Source: Actinomadura nitritigenes (GTDB lineage Bacteria > Actinomycetota > Actinomycetes > Streptosporangiales > Streptosporangiaceae). Taken from it: a stretch of DNA of 64,000 nt. Made by a program: the position numbers and the translations under genes. The stretch lies in NCBI RefSeq assembly GCF_017573545.1, contig NZ_JAGEOK010000018.1, positions 124,001-188,000 of the forward strand, in the 5' to 3' direction. The notes below the pieces were generated by a model, which ran no database searches, was not told where the DNA came from, and was given only the letters and a program-made list of their open reading frames with translations. Of the stretch, positions 8,494 to 16,933 are shown one piece after another (within the stretch, counting starts at the first letter, position 1; the number at the start of each line of letters is the position of its first letter).

Positions 8494-11124
8494 ATGACCG
8501 ACCGGCCCCGCCTGCTGCTCCTGGACGGCCACTCGCTGGCCTACCGGGCGTTCTACGCCCTGCCGGTCGAGAACTTCAGCACGACGGCGGGACAGCCCAC
8601 CAACGCCGTCTACGGGTTCGCGAACATGCTGGCCAACGTGCTGCGCGACGAGCGCCCGACGCACTTCGCGGTCGCGTTCGACGTCTCGCGCCGCTCGTTC
8701 CGCACCGAGGCGTTCCCCGGGTACAAGGCAACGCGGGCGCGCTCGCCCGAGGAGTTCGGCGGCCAGCTCGCCGTCCTCGACGAGCTGCTCGGCGCGATGA
8801 ACGTCCCCGTGCTGCGGGCGCCCGGCTACGAGGCGGACGACGTCATCGCCACGCTCGCGACGAAGGCCGTGGCGGACGGCCTCGACGTCCTGGTCGTCAC
8901 CGGCGATCGCGACGCGCTCCAGCTCGTCGGCGACGACGTGACCGTCCTGTACTTCTACCGGACGGCGTCGGAGATGATCCGGTACACGCCGGAGGCGGTC
9001 GAGGCGAAGTACGGGCTGACGCCCGCGCAGTACCCCGACTTCGCGGCGCTGCGCGGCGACCCGTCCGACAACCTGCCGGGCATCCCCGGCATCGGCGAGA
9101 AGACCGCCGCGAAGTGGATCCGCGAGTACGGGTCGCTCGCCGCGCTGCTGGAGCGGGCGGACGAGGTGAAGGGCAAGGCGGGGGAGCGGCTGCGCGCCGC
9201 GCTCGACACCGTCCGGCTGAACCGGCGGCTCACCGAGCTGGTCCGCGACGTCGACCTCCCCGTGCACGTCGGCGACCTGCGGCGCCGGCCCTACGACATC
9301 GCCGCCTTCACCTCGCTCCTGGACGACCTGGAGTTCCGCAACGCGAGCCTGCGGCAGCGCCTGTTCGCCGCCGACCCCGGCGGCGGCCGCTCCGCGGAAC
9401 CCGCCGGGCCCGTGCTGCGCGGCCACGAACCCGGCCCGGACGAGCTGGCCCCGTGGCTCGCCACCAGGGCGACCGGCCTGGTCGGGCTCGCCGCGGACGG
9501 CACATGGGCCCGCGGTTCCGGCGACGTCCACCGGATCGCGCTGGCCACCGCCGACGGGTTCGCCGCCGCGTTCGAGCCGGACGCCCTCACCGCCGCCGAC
9601 GAGGCCGCGTTCGCGGGGTGGCTCGCGGATCCGGACCGTCCCAAGGCGGTGCACGACGTCAAAGCGCTGCTGCGCGTGCTGCCCGAGCGCGGATGGCGGC
9701 TCGGCGGCGTCACCACGGACACGGCCATGGCCGCCTACCTGCTGCTGCCCGGCCTCGCCGCGTACGGGATCGCCGACGTCGCGGCCCGCTACCTCGGCCG
9801 CCGCCCGCCCGAGGAGGGCCCCGAGGGGCTGATGCTGCAGGCCGGCGCCGTCCTCGACCTGGCCGAGAGGCTCGCCCCCGACCTCGCGTCCACCGGGATG
9901 GACGAGCTGCTCAGGGACGTCGAGCTGCCGCTGTCCGGCCTGCTCGCCCGCGCCGAGCGCACCGGCGTCGCCGTGGACGCCGGGCTCCTGCGCGAGCTGG
10001 AGCGGCACTTCGCCGACGGCATGGAGCGCGCCGCCGACGACGCCGCCGGGATCGCCGGGCACCGCTTCAACCCCGGCTCCACCAAGCAGCTCCAGGAGGT
10101 GCTGTTCGGCGAGCTGGGGCTGCCGAGGACCAAGAAGATCAAGTCGGGGCACTCCACCGACCTGGACGCGCTGACCTGGCTGGCGACGCAGACCGACAAC
10201 GGCCTCCCGGAGATCCTGCTGTACCACCGCGACCAGGCCCGGCTGCGCGCCACGGTCGCGGGGCTCGTCCGGGAGATCGGCGCGGACGGGCGCGTCCACA
10301 CCACCTTCCAGCAGACCGTCGCGGCGACCGGGCGGCTCACCTCCGCCGAGCCGAACCTCCAGGTCATCCCCGTCCGCACCGAGGAGGGGCTGCGGATCCG
10401 CCGCGCGTTCCGGCCCGGCGACGGCTTCGACGCGCTGCTGACCGCCGACTACGGGCAGCTGGAGCTGCGCGTCATGGCGCACCTGTCCGAGGACCCCACC
10501 CTGCTCGCCGCGTTCGCGTCGGGGGAGGACCTGCACGGCACGATGGCGGCGCGGGTCTTCCAGGTCGCCCCGGAGGCGGTGACCCCGGACATGCGCCGCA
10601 AGATCAAGGCGATGTCGTACGGGCTGGCCTACGGGCTGTCGGCGTTCGGGCTGGCCAAGCAGCTCGGCGTCCCGATGGCGGAGGCGCGGCCGCTGATGGA
10701 CGCCTACTTCGCGCGGCTCGGCGGCGTCCGCGACTACCTGGAGGAGGTCGTCGCGGAGGCCCGCGTCACCGGCTACACCCGCACGCTCCTCGGCCGCCGC
10801 CGCTACCTGCCGCACCTGACCAGCGACAATAGGCAGCGGCGCGAGACGGCCGAGCGGATGGCGCTGAACGCGCCGGTGCAGGGCTCGGCCGCCGACATCG
10901 TCAAGATCGCGATGCTGCGGGTGGACGCGGCGCTCACCGGCGCCGGGGCGCGCAGCCGGCTGCTGCTGCAGCTCCACGACGAGATCGTCCTGGAGGTCGC
11001 GCCCGGGGAGCACGACGCCGTCCGCGACCTCGTGCGCGCGCAGATGAGCGCCGCGTACCCGCTCGCGGTCGGCCTGGACGTGGCGATCGGCATCGGCGCC
11101 GACTGGGCGGCCGCCGCCCACTGA
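8494..11124 (+). CDS. polA: DNA polymerase I
   Basis: An 876-residue family A polymerase for Okazaki fragment processing and repair synthesis. The N-terminal 5' nuclease domain is complete (LLLLDGHSLAYRAF; YEADDVIATLA; GDRDALQL; GIPGIGEKTAAKW). The central 3'-5' exonuclease-like domain has lost the usual acidic motifs (LVGLAADGTW where motif I has D-x-E), so proofreading is probably absent. The polymerase domain is intact: motif A DYGQLELRVMAHLS, O-helix RRKIKAMSYGLAYGLSAFG, motif C QLHDEIVLEV. The O-helix has Tyr at the E. coli Phe762 position. The ATG at 8494 aligns with PolA starts; an in-frame ATG at 8377 would add 39 poor residues. Its 3' end is convergent with gcdH, 15 bp apart. Confidence 0.96.
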   Translation: MTDRPRLLLLDGHSLAYRAFYALPVENFSTTAGQPTNAVYGFANMLANVLRDERPTHFAVAFDVSRRSFRTEAFPGYKATRARSPEEFGGQLAVLDELLGAMNVPVLRAPGYEADDVIATLATKAVADGLDVLVVTGDRDALQLVGDDVTVLYFYRTASEMIRYTPEAVEAKYGLTPAQYPDFAALRGDPSDNLPGIPGIGEKTAAKWIREYGSLAALLERADEVKGKAGERLRAALDTVRLNRRLTELVRDVDLPVHVGDLRRRPYDIAAFTSLLDDLEFRNASLRQRLFAADPGGGRSAEPAGPVLRGHEPGPDELAPWLATRATGLVGLAADGTWARGSGDVHRIALATADGFAAAFEPDALTAADEAAFAGWLADPDRPKAVHDVKALLRVLPERGWRLGGVTTDTAMAAYLLLPGLAAYGIADVAARYLGRRPPEEGPEGLMLQAGAVLDLAERLAPDLASTGMDELLRDVELPLSGLLARAERTGVAVDAGLLRELERHFADGMERAADDAAGIAGHRFNPGSTKQLQEVLFGELGLPRTKKIKSGHSTDLDALTWLATQTDNGLPEILLYHRDQARLRATVAGLVREIGADGRVHTTFQQTVAATGRLTSAEPNLQVIPVRTEEGLRIRRAFRPGDGFDALLTADYGQLELRVMAHLSEDPTLLAAFASGEDLHGTMAARVFQVAPEAVTPDMRRKIKAMSYGLAYGLSAFGLAKQLGVPMAEARPLMDAYFARLGGVRDYLEEVVAEARVTGYTRTLLGRRRYLPHLTSDNRQRRETAERMALNAPVQGSAADIVKIAMLRVDAALTGAGARSRLLLQLHDEIVLEVAPGEHDAVRDLVRAQMSAAYPLAVGLDVAIGIGADWAAAAH

Positions 11125-11139
11125 CGCCCGCGACCGCGG

Positions 11140-12327
11140 CTACTGGAAGGCGGACTCGCCGGTGAGCGCGCGGCCGATGACGAGCGAGTGCACCTCGGAG
11201 GTGCCCTCGTAGGTCAGCACCGACTCCAGGTTGGCCGCGTGCCGGATGACGGGGTACTCCAGCGTGATGCCGTTGGCGCCGAGCAGCGTCCGGCAGGTGC
11301 GGGCGATGTCGATCGCCTCGCGAACGTTGTTGAGCTTGCCGACGCTGACCTGCTCGGGCGTGAGCGTCCCGGCCTCCTTCAGACGGCCGAGGTGGATCGC
11401 CAGCAGCAGCCCCTTGCCCGCCTCCAGCGCCATGTCGGCCAGCTTCTGCTGGGTGAGCTGGTACGAGGCGAGGGGGCGGTCGAACACCCGCCGCTCGCCG
11501 ACGTAGTCGAGGGTGGTCTCCAGGCAGTCCAGGGCGGCGCCGACCGCGCCGAACACGATGCCGAAGCGCGCCTCGTTCAGGCAGCTCAGCGGCCCCGACA
11601 GGCCGCGCGCCTCCGGCAGCACCGCGTCCGCGGGCAGGCGCACCTCGTCCAGCACCAGCTCGCTGGTGACGCTGGCGCGCAGCGACAGCTTGCGCTCGAT
11701 GTCGCGGTCCTGGAAGCCGGGGGTGCCGGCGGGGACGAGGAAGCCGCGGATCCCGTCGTCGGTGCGGGCCCACACGACCGCGACGTCCGCGACCGACCCA
11801 TTGGTGATCCACATCTTGGTGCCGGACAGGATCCAGTCGGCGCCGTCGCGGCGGGCCCGGGTCCGCATCCCGGCGGGGTCGGAGCCGAAGTCGGGCTCGG
11901 TGAGGCCGAAGCAGCCGATCGCCTCGCCGCGCGCCATCGCGGGCAGCCACTGCCGCTTCTGCTCCTCGCTGCCGTGCTTCCAGATCGCGAACATCGCGAG
12001 GGAGCCCTGCACGGACACCAGGCTGCGCAGGCCCGAGTCGGCGGCCTCCAGCTCCAGGCAGGCCAGGCCGTAGGAGACGGCGCCCATCCCGGCGCAGCCG
12101 TAGCCCTCCAGGTGCATGCCCAGCACGCCGATGGAGCCGAACCGCCTGGCGAGCTCCCGCGCCGGGATGGCGCCCTTGTCGAACCACTCGGGGAGGTGCG
12201 GGCGCAGCTCCTTGTCGCAGAGCTTGCGGACCGTGGCGCGGATCTCGCGCTCCTCGTCGCCGAGGAGGCCGTCGATGCCGAACAGGGCGGTGGGGTGGAC
12301 GGTCCTGGGGCGCGGTGAGGTCGTCAT
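11140..12327 (-). CDS. gcdH: Glutaryl-CoA dehydrogenase-like acyl-CoA dehydrogenase
   Basis: A 395-residue FAD enzyme of the acyl-CoA dehydrogenase superfamily. It resembles glutaryl-CoA dehydrogenase, which oxidises and decarboxylates glutaryl-CoA to crotonyl-CoA in lysine and tryptophan catabolism. Supporting motifs are LVSVQGSLAMF, FGLTEPDFGSDPAGMRTRA and the C-terminal LTYEGTSEVHSLVIGRALTG, which includes the catalytic Glu. The ATG at 12327 has no clear ribosome binding site and lies about 10 bp from a -10-like TACTAG, so the transcript may be leaderless. It is divergent from a GntR/FCD regulator, with a perfect palindrome between the two. Confidence 0.88.
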   Translation of the reverse strand: MTTSPRPRTVHPTALFGIDGLLGDEEREIRATVRKLCDKELRPHLPEWFDKGAIPARELARRFGSIGVLGMHLEGYGCAGMGAVSYGLACLELEAADSGLRSLVSVQGSLAMFAIWKHGSEEQKRQWLPAMARGEAIGCFGLTEPDFGSDPAGMRTRARRDGADWILSGTKMWITNGSVADVAVVWARTDDGIRGFLVPAGTPGFQDRDIERKLSLRASVTSELVLDEVRLPADAVLPEARGLSGPLSCLNEARFGIVFGAVGAALDCLETTLDYVGERRVFDRPLASYQLTQQKLADMALEAGKGLLLAIHLGRLKEAGTLTPEQVSVGKLNNVREAIDIARTCRTLLGANGITLEYPVIRHAANLESVLTYEGTSEVHSLVIGRALTGESAFQ

Positions 12328-12341
12328 GCGCGGGAGTCTAG

Positions 12342-12355
12342 TATTGGATCCAATA
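12342..12355. promoter_or_regulatory. Perfect 14-bp palindrome, likely GntR operator
   Basis: TATTGGATCCAATA is its own reverse complement. It lies 15 bp upstream of gcdH and 38 bp upstream of the divergent GntR gene, and covers the likely gcdH -10/-35 spacer. FCD-type GntR proteins often bind short AT-flanked palindromes of this kind. The regulator assignment is by position. Confidence 0.65.
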
Positions 12356-12393
12356 TCCGTGATCCAGTGACCCCCGCGTGAGATGGTGGCCCG

Positions 12394-13074
12394 ATGACCG
12401 TGCAGCGCAGCCGGCCGCCGACGGCCCAGCAGTTCGTCCTCGACGAGCTGCGGCGCGCCATCACCAGCGGCCGGCTCCGCCCGGGCGCCCCGATCCGGCA
12501 GGACGTGGTGGCCGAGGAGTTCGGCGTCAGCCGCGTCCCGCTGCGCGAGGCGCTGAAGACCCTGCAGGGCGAGGGACTGGTCACCTACCGCGCGCACCGC
12601 GGCTACTACGTCGAGGAGCTGTCCCTCGACGACCTGCGCGAGGTGTACCGCATCCGCACCCTCCTCGAAGAGGAGGCGGTGCGCCGCGCGGCCGCCCTGA
12701 TGACGGCCGCCGACCTCGCCGCCCTCGACCGCGCCGAAGACGAGGTGGAGCGCGCCGCGGGGGGCGGCGACGTGCTCGCGATGGCGGCGGCGAACCGGGC
12801 GTTCCACATGGCGCTCTACGAGTACGCCGCGATGCCCCGGCTCGTCCGGCTCATCCGCACGCTGTGGGACGCCACCGACGCCTACCGCTCCATCTACTAC
12901 GGCGAGGGCGTCAACCGGGAACGCGTCGTCGGCGAGCACCGCGCGGCCCTCGCGGCGCTGCGCGCCGGGGACGCCGACGAGGCCGTCCGCGTCCTCGACG
13001 TGCACCGCGCGCACGCGGTCACGGCCCTCGAACACCTCATGGCCGAGCCCGCCGCCCCCGCCAGGCCCGGCTAG
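12394..13074 (+). CDS. GntR family regulator, FCD subfamily
   Basis: A 226-residue regulator. It has an N-terminal GntR winged helix (IRQDVVAEEFGVSRVPLREALKTLQGEGLV) and a C-terminal all-helical FCD ligand domain (RTLLEEEAVRRAA, NRAFHMALYE, EHRAALAALRAGDADEAVRVLDVH) with the His residues that usually bind metal or ligand. It is divergent from gcdH and probably controls it through the palindrome at 12342-12355. The ligand may be an acyl-CoA or a dicarboxylate; this is inference. The last codons and the TAG lie in a 27-bp tandem duplication, so its C-terminal tail (EPAAPARPG) is repeated just past the stop. Confidence 0.9.
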   Translation: MTVQRSRPPTAQQFVLDELRRAITSGRLRPGAPIRQDVVAEEFGVSRVPLREALKTLQGEGLVTYRAHRGYYVEELSLDDLREVYRIRTLLEEEAVRRAAALMTAADLAALDRAEDEVERAAGGGDVLAMAAANRAFHMALYEYAAMPRLVRLIRTLWDATDAYRSIYYGEGVNRERVVGEHRAALAALRAGDADEAVRVLDVHRAHAVTALEHLMAEPAAPARPG

Positions 13075-13110
13075 CCCGCCGCCCCCGCCAGGCCCGGCTA
13101 GCCCGCCGAG
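13046..13110. repeat. 27-bp tandem duplication spanning the GntR stop codon
   Basis: A 27-bp unit occurs at 13046-13072 and again at 13073-13099, with a third partial copy to about 13110. The TAG of the GntR gene sits at the first junction. Because 27 is a multiple of three, the duplication would have left the frame intact. It fills most of the space before the convergent methionine synthase-like gene. Confidence 0.85.
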
Positions 13111-13119
13111 CCGCCGGGC

Positions 13120-14241
13120 TCAGCCCCAGACCTCCTCGGCGGTCTCCGCGATCAGCCGCAGCTTGGCGAACTGCTCGCTCGCCGTGAGCACGTTCCCCTC
13201 GACGGTGGAGGAGAACCCGCACTGCGGCGACAGGCAGATCTGCTCCAGCGGGACGAACCGGGCGGCCTCGTCGATGCGGCGCTTCAGCTCGTCCTTCGAC
13301 TCCAGCGCGCCGCGCTTGGTCGTGACCAGCCCGAGCACGACGGTCTTGCCGGGCGGGACGAACCGCAGCGGCTCGAAGCCCCCGGAGCGCGGGTCGTCGT
13401 ACTCCAGGAAGAACCCGTCCACGTCCAGCTCGGAGAACAGCGCCTCGGCGACGAAGTCGTAGCCGCCCTCGGCCGTCCACGACGAGCGGAAGTTGCCGCG
13501 GCACATGTGCGTGGTGACGGCGAGGTCCGCGGGACGGCCCGCCAGCGCCGCGTTGATCTGCCTGATGTAGCGCAGGTGGAGGTGGTCGGGGTCGTCGCCG
13601 CGCTCGGCGATCATCGCGCGCTGCTTCGGGTCGTTGAGGTAGGCCAGGCTGGTGTCGTCGAGCTGCAGGTACCGGCAGCCGAGATCGGCGATCCGCCGCA
13701 CCTGCTCGGCGTACGCGGCGGCCAGGTCGGACCAGAACTCCTCGACGTCCGGGTACACCTCCGGGTCGATCGCCGCGGGCCCGCCCCGGTAGTGGACCAT
13801 GTTCGGCGACGGGATCGTCAGCTTCGGCGTCGCGCCGTCGCCCGCCGCGTCCCGCAGGAAGCGGAAGTGGTCGGCGAAGATCGTCTCCTCGAGGCGGACC
13901 CGGTCGTGCACCCGCAGCGCGGCCGTGCTGAACTCCAGGTCGCCCGACTCGTTGCGGAACCTGACCTTGATCTGCTCGTCGGCCGGGCTGATCCCGCCGA
14001 GCCGGTAGATGAAGTCCATGTGCCAGGACGTGCGGCGGAACTCGCCGTCGGTGGCGGTCCGCAGCCCGGCCTGGCGCTGCATCGCGACGGCGTCGCGGAT
14101 CGCGGCGTCCTCCACCTCGGCGAGGCGCCGGTCGTCGATGCGGCCGCGGGCGTGGTCGTCGCGCGCGGCCAGCAGGTCGGGCGGGCGCAGCAGGCTCCCG
14201 ACGTGGTCGGCGCGGAAGGGCGGGCGTGTGCGCGGGGACAT
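13120..14241 (-). CDS. Cobalamin-independent methionine synthase-like protein (MetE C-terminal family)
   Basis: A 373-residue protein matching the C-terminal catalytic half of MetE, as in YxjG/YxjH-type stand-alone proteins. MetE itself methylates homocysteine from methyltetrahydrofolate polyglutamate. Signature parts are RADHVGSLLRPPDLL near the start, a YLQLDDTSLAY substrate region, and the expected zinc ligands in VTTHMCRGN (His, Cys), FFLEYDD (Glu) and LSPQCGFSS (Cys). The N-terminal MetE half that binds folate is absent. The real methyl donor and acceptor are therefore uncertain, and other thiol methyl transfers are possible. Its 3' end faces the GntR gene with the tandem repeat between. 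Confidence 0.85.
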   Translation of the reverse strand: MSPRTRPPFRADHVGSLLRPPDLLAARDDHARGRIDDRRLAEVEDAAIRDAVAMQRQAGLRTATDGEFRRTSWHMDFIYRLGGISPADEQIKVRFRNESGDLEFSTAALRVHDRVRLEETIFADHFRFLRDAAGDGATPKLTIPSPNMVHYRGGPAAIDPEVYPDVEEFWSDLAAAYAEQVRRIADLGCRYLQLDDTSLAYLNDPKQRAMIAERGDDPDHLHLRYIRQINAALAGRPADLAVTTHMCRGNFRSSWTAEGGYDFVAEALFSELDVDGFFLEYDDPRSGGFEPLRFVPPGKTVVLGLVTTKRGALESKDELKRRIDEAARFVPLEQICLSPQCGFSSTVEGNVLTASEQFAKLRLIAETAEEVWG

Positions 14242-14289
14242 GGCGGCTCCCTGACCGAGACGGTGCTGCCGGAACGGGCTCCACCGCCA

Positions 14290-14318
14290 ACCCTAGGCAC
14301 TCCGGCGACGGCGATCAA
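14290..14318 (-). promoter_or_regulatory. Putative promoter for the MetE-like gene
   Basis: On the minus strand, TTGATC (14313-14318) and TAGGGT (14290-14295) are separated by 17 bp, 48 bp before the ATG at 14241. This is a good match to a housekeeping-type promoter. Confidence 0.45.
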
Positions 14319-14401
14319 TCGGACGCCCAGGAATGCCCCTGACCGGCCGCGACCGCCGGCCGCGCGAGGGCCCACCGCCACGGCGCGGGGGCGGGTGCGG
14401 G

Positions 14402-14418
14402 GCCGTCCCGGCGACGGC
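14402..14418 (-). terminator. Short hairpin after the second GntR gene
   Basis: GCCGTC-N5-GACGGC forms a 6-bp stem just past the stop of the GntR gene at 14427. It has no T tract, so its role as a terminator is uncertain. Confidence 0.3.
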
Positions 14419-14426
14419 TGCCGGGG

Positions 14427-15104
14427 TCAGGGCGCGAGGCCGTTGCCGTGTGGCCGGGTGCGGTCCGCCTCGGGCAGGGTGCGGATGACGCTGCGCAGGT
14501 GCTCGCGGGCGGCCCGCTCGGCGGCCTCGGGGTCGCGGGCGCGGATCGCCTCGATGATCGCCAGATGCTCGGGCAGCGACACCGCCGGCCGGCCGGGGTG
14601 CATCGCCAGCTTGAACTGGTGCCGGACGCTCTGCGCGCGCAGCCGCTCCAGCACCTCGGCGGCGGTGCGCTGGCCGCTGATCTCGCGGATCTCGCGGTGC
14701 AGCCGCTCGTTCAGCCGGGAGTAGCCGAACACGTCGCCGGACGCGACGGCGGCGCGCATGTCCTCGGCGATCCCGGTCAGCAGCCGGACGCCGTCCTCGG
14801 TGACCCGCTCGGCGGCCTTGGCGGCGCACAGCCCCTCGATGACCATGCGCAGCTCGCTGATCTCGATGGCCTCCTCCAGGGAGATCGCCCGGACCCGGGC
14901 GCCCCGGTTCTGGACCCGCTCGATCAGCCCCTCGTTGGCCAGCTCCAGCAGCGCGGCGCGGACCGCGGCGCGGCTGGCGCCGAACCGCTCGGCGAGGTCC
15001 GCCTCGACCAGCCGCTGGTTGGGCACGAACTCCCCGGAGAGGATCGCGTCCCGGATCCCGGTCGCCACCGGGCGCCCGGTGTCCTGGTCGTCGGCAGTCG
15101 GCAC
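14427..15104 (-). CDS. GntR family regulator, FCD subfamily, likely controls gal-type operon
   Basis: A 225-residue GntR/FCD regulator. The winged helix is LVEADLAERFGASRAAVRAALLELANEGLIERV. The FCD domain includes SELRMVIEGLCAAKAAERV and PEHLAIIEAIRARDPEAAERAAREHL. The GTG at 15104 has GGGAGG at good spacing; the frame stays open upstream only as antisense. It is divergent from an NAD(P)-binding oxidoreductase. The intergenic motif ATTGTCGCCAAT (15134-15145) recurs with two changes over the galB promoter (19488-19499), so this regulator probably controls both. Confidence 0.88.
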   Translation of the reverse strand: MPTADDQDTGRPVATGIRDAILSGEFVPNQRLVEADLAERFGASRAAVRAALLELANEGLIERVQNRGARVRAISLEEAIEISELRMVIEGLCAAKAAERVTEDGVRLLTGIAEDMRAAVASGDVFGYSRLNERLHREIREISGQRTAAEVLERLRAQSVRHQFKLAMHPGRPAVSLPEHLAIIEAIRARDPEAAERAAREHLRSVIRTLPEADRTRPHGNGLAP

Positions 15105-15133
15105 TGTCCCTCCCGTGGAACCCGTGCGAAGAT

Positions 15134-15152
15134 ATTGTCGCCAATTTTGGCG
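15134..15152. promoter_or_regulatory. Candidate GntR operator in divergent region
   Basis: ATTGTCGCCAAT (15134-15145) overlaps a second palindrome, CGCCAA-TT-TTGGCG (15139-15152). The region lies between the divergent GntR gene and the oxidoreductase gene. The first motif matches 10 of 12 bases at 19488-19499 upstream of galB. Confidence 0.6.
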
Positions 15153-15203
15153 CGATCCCCAGTCTAGCGGTGGGGCCGCGCCCCCGTGGCCGAGGAGGCT
15201 CGA

Positions 15204-15983
15204 ATGTCGCAGGGTACCGGGCGGCCGCCCGTCGTCGCCGTGCTCGGGCTGGGGGAGGCCGGCGGGGCGATCGCGCGCGACCTGGTCGCCGCGGGCGCCG
15301 CCGTCCGGGCCTACGATCCCGCCGTCCCGGCACCGGACGGGACGGTCGCCGCCGCCGACGAGGCCGACGCAGCCGCCGGCTCCGACCTGGTGCTCAGCGT
15401 GAACAGCGCGCACGACGCCGCCGCCGCGCTGCGCGCCGGGATCCCGGGCGCGGGCGGCGCCGTCTGGGCTGAGATGAACACCGCCTCGCCCGGCCTGAAG
15501 CGGGAGCTGGCGGCGACCGCGGCGGCGGCCGGCGTGCGGTTCGCCGACATCGCGATCATGGCGCCGGTGCCCGGCCGCGGTCTGTCCACCCCCATGCTGG
15601 CCAGCGGGGACGCGGCGGCGGACGCCGCCGCGATCCTCACCGGGCTGGGCGCCTCCGTCGAGGTGATGGACGCCGGGGCGGGCGCCGCCGCGACCCGCAA
15701 GCTGCTGCGCAGCGTCTTCTTCAAGGGCCTCGCCGCGTCGGTCGTGGAGGCGCTGGAGGCGGCGCGCGCGGCGGGCTGCGAGGACTGGCTGCGCGCCAAC
15801 ATCGTCGAGGAACTGGTGGCGGCGGGGGAGCCGACGGTGGACCGCCTCGTCGCCGGGACGCACCGGCACGCCGTCCGCCGCGCCGCCGAGATGGCCGCCG
15901 CGGCGGACATGCTGGTCGAACTGGACGTCCCGCCCACGATGGCCGCCGCCAGCCGCGACCTCCTCCGCCGCCTCGCCCCCTGA
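15204..15983 (+). CDS. 6-phosphogluconate dehydrogenase-like NAD(P)-binding oxidoreductase
   Basis: A 259-residue protein. It has an N-terminal Rossmann fold (VVAVLGLGEAGGAIARDL, a GxGxxG motif) and a C-terminal helical domain like DUF1932/6PGDH-type beta-hydroxyacid dehydrogenases, including a Lys in AATRKLLRSVFFKG where these enzymes place the catalytic Lys. The ATG at 15204 follows GAGGAGG. It is divergent from the GntR gene and convergent with the gal-type operon. The shared operator motif suggests it works in the same aromatic pathway, for example as a dehydrogenase of a ring-cleavage or side-product acid. The exact substrate cannot be read from sequence. Confidence 0.75.
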   Translation: MSQGTGRPPVVAVLGLGEAGGAIARDLVAAGAAVRAYDPAVPAPDGTVAAADEADAAAGSDLVLSVNSAHDAAAALRAGIPGAGGAVWAEMNTASPGLKRELAATAAAAGVRFADIAIMAPVPGRGLSTPMLASGDAAADAAAILTGLGASVEVMDAGAGAAATRKLLRSVFFKGLAASVVEALEAARAAGCEDWLRANIVEELVAAGEPTVDRLVAGTHRHAVRRAAEMAAAADMLVELDVPPTMAAASRDLLRRLAP

Positions 15984-15991
15984 CCCTCCCG

Positions 15992-16933
15992 TCAGAGGGG
16001 CGGGGTGCCGTGGGTGTGGAAGGACTCGATGGTCTTCAGGCCCCACGCCTGGCCCTTGGCGCGCTCCGCCTCCGTCCAGGTGATGGGCTTCCAGTCGGGC
16101 GCCAGGACCAGCCGCGCGCAGGGGTTGCACAGCTCGATCCGGTTGCCGCCCGGCTCGTAGACGTACAGGAAGAACGTCTGCTGGATGGCGTGCTTGTGCG
16201 GCCCCGTCTCGATGAAGACGCCGTGGTCGAGGAAGATGTCGGCGGCGCGGAGGATGTCCTCGCGGGTGTCGGTGGCGAAGGCGACGTGGTGCAGCCGCCC
16301 GTTGGCGCCCGTCCAGTCGCGGGTGTAGACGATGTCGTAGGACTTGTTGGTGAAGTGCAGCCAGCGTCCGGCGATGTCGCCGCTGTCGAGCCGGATCTGC
16401 TCCGTGGTGCGCCCGCCGAGCGTCTCCATCAGGAACTCGGTGCTCGGCTCCACCTCGGCGGACAGGAAGTTCACGTGGTCGAGGCGGCGGACGCACACGC
16501 CGCGCGCCGGGTACGCCTGCGCCTGGTTCTTCAGCGACGGACGCAGCTCCGGCGGCGCCTCGTACCACTCGCTCTCCCAGTACAGCTCCAGCTCGTGGCC
16601 GTCGGGGTCGCGGAACACGTACGTCGGGCCGACCCCCGGATCGCCGTCGCGCCAGCCGACGCCGAGCCCCGCCTCCTCGATCGCCCTGACGCGCCGTTCG
16701 AGGGCCTCCTGCGACCAGGTCCGCAGCGCGGTCCGGCGGATGCCGGACGTGCCGTGCGCGGTGAGCTTGACGGTGTGGTGCTCGTAGTCGTCCCACGTCC
16801 GCAGGTACACCGAGTCGCCTTCGGAGCCGACCTCGGTCAGGCCCATGACGCGGGTGAAGAACCGCAGGCTCTCGTCCGGGACGGGCGTCAGCAGCTCGAC
16901 GCTCCCGACGTGCGCGATCTCATGCGTGATCAA
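15992..16933 (-). CDS. Type I (VOC) extradiol ring-cleavage dioxygenase
   Basis: A 313-residue two-module vicinal-oxygen-chelate dioxygenase of the catechol 2,3-dioxygenase type. The second module carries the Fe(II) triad: His in LDHVNFLS, His in LHHVAFATD, and Glu in GGNRIELCN. The first module (HEIAHVGSVELLTP to HELELYWES) is the non-catalytic repeat. The start is TTG at 16933, with GGAGG five bases upstream and a 4-base overlap (TTGA) with the galD stop. It is the last gene of galB-galC-galD-dioxygenase. Context suggests that its ring-opened product, directly or after one oxidation, is a 4-oxalomesaconate-type acid, so a carboxylated catechol or pyrogallol is the likely substrate. Confidence 0.85.
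   Translation of the reverse strand: MITHEIAHVGSVELLTPVPDESLRFFTRVMGLTEVGSEGDSVYLRTWDDYEHHTVKLTAHGTSGIRRTALRTWSQEALERRVRAIEEAGLGVGWRDGDPGVGPTYVFRDPDGHELELYWESEWYEAPPELRPSLKNQAQAYPARGVCVRRLDHVNFLSAEVEPSTEFLMETLGGRTTEQIRLDSGDIAGRWLHFTNKSYDIVYTRDWTGANGRLHHVAFATDTREDILRAADIFLDHGVFIETGPHKHAIQQTFFLYVYEPGGNRIELCNPCARLVLAPDWKPITWTEAERAKGQAWGLKTIESFHTHGTPPL

Noticed and set aside
7030..11121. A 1,363-codon open frame antisense to polA, continuous with the phosphatase gene
   Set aside because: The part beyond 8316 is Arg/Gly/Val/His-rich, lies opposite a complete polA gene, and is open only because of the GC-rich codon pattern. The phosphatase has its own GTG and ribosome binding site.
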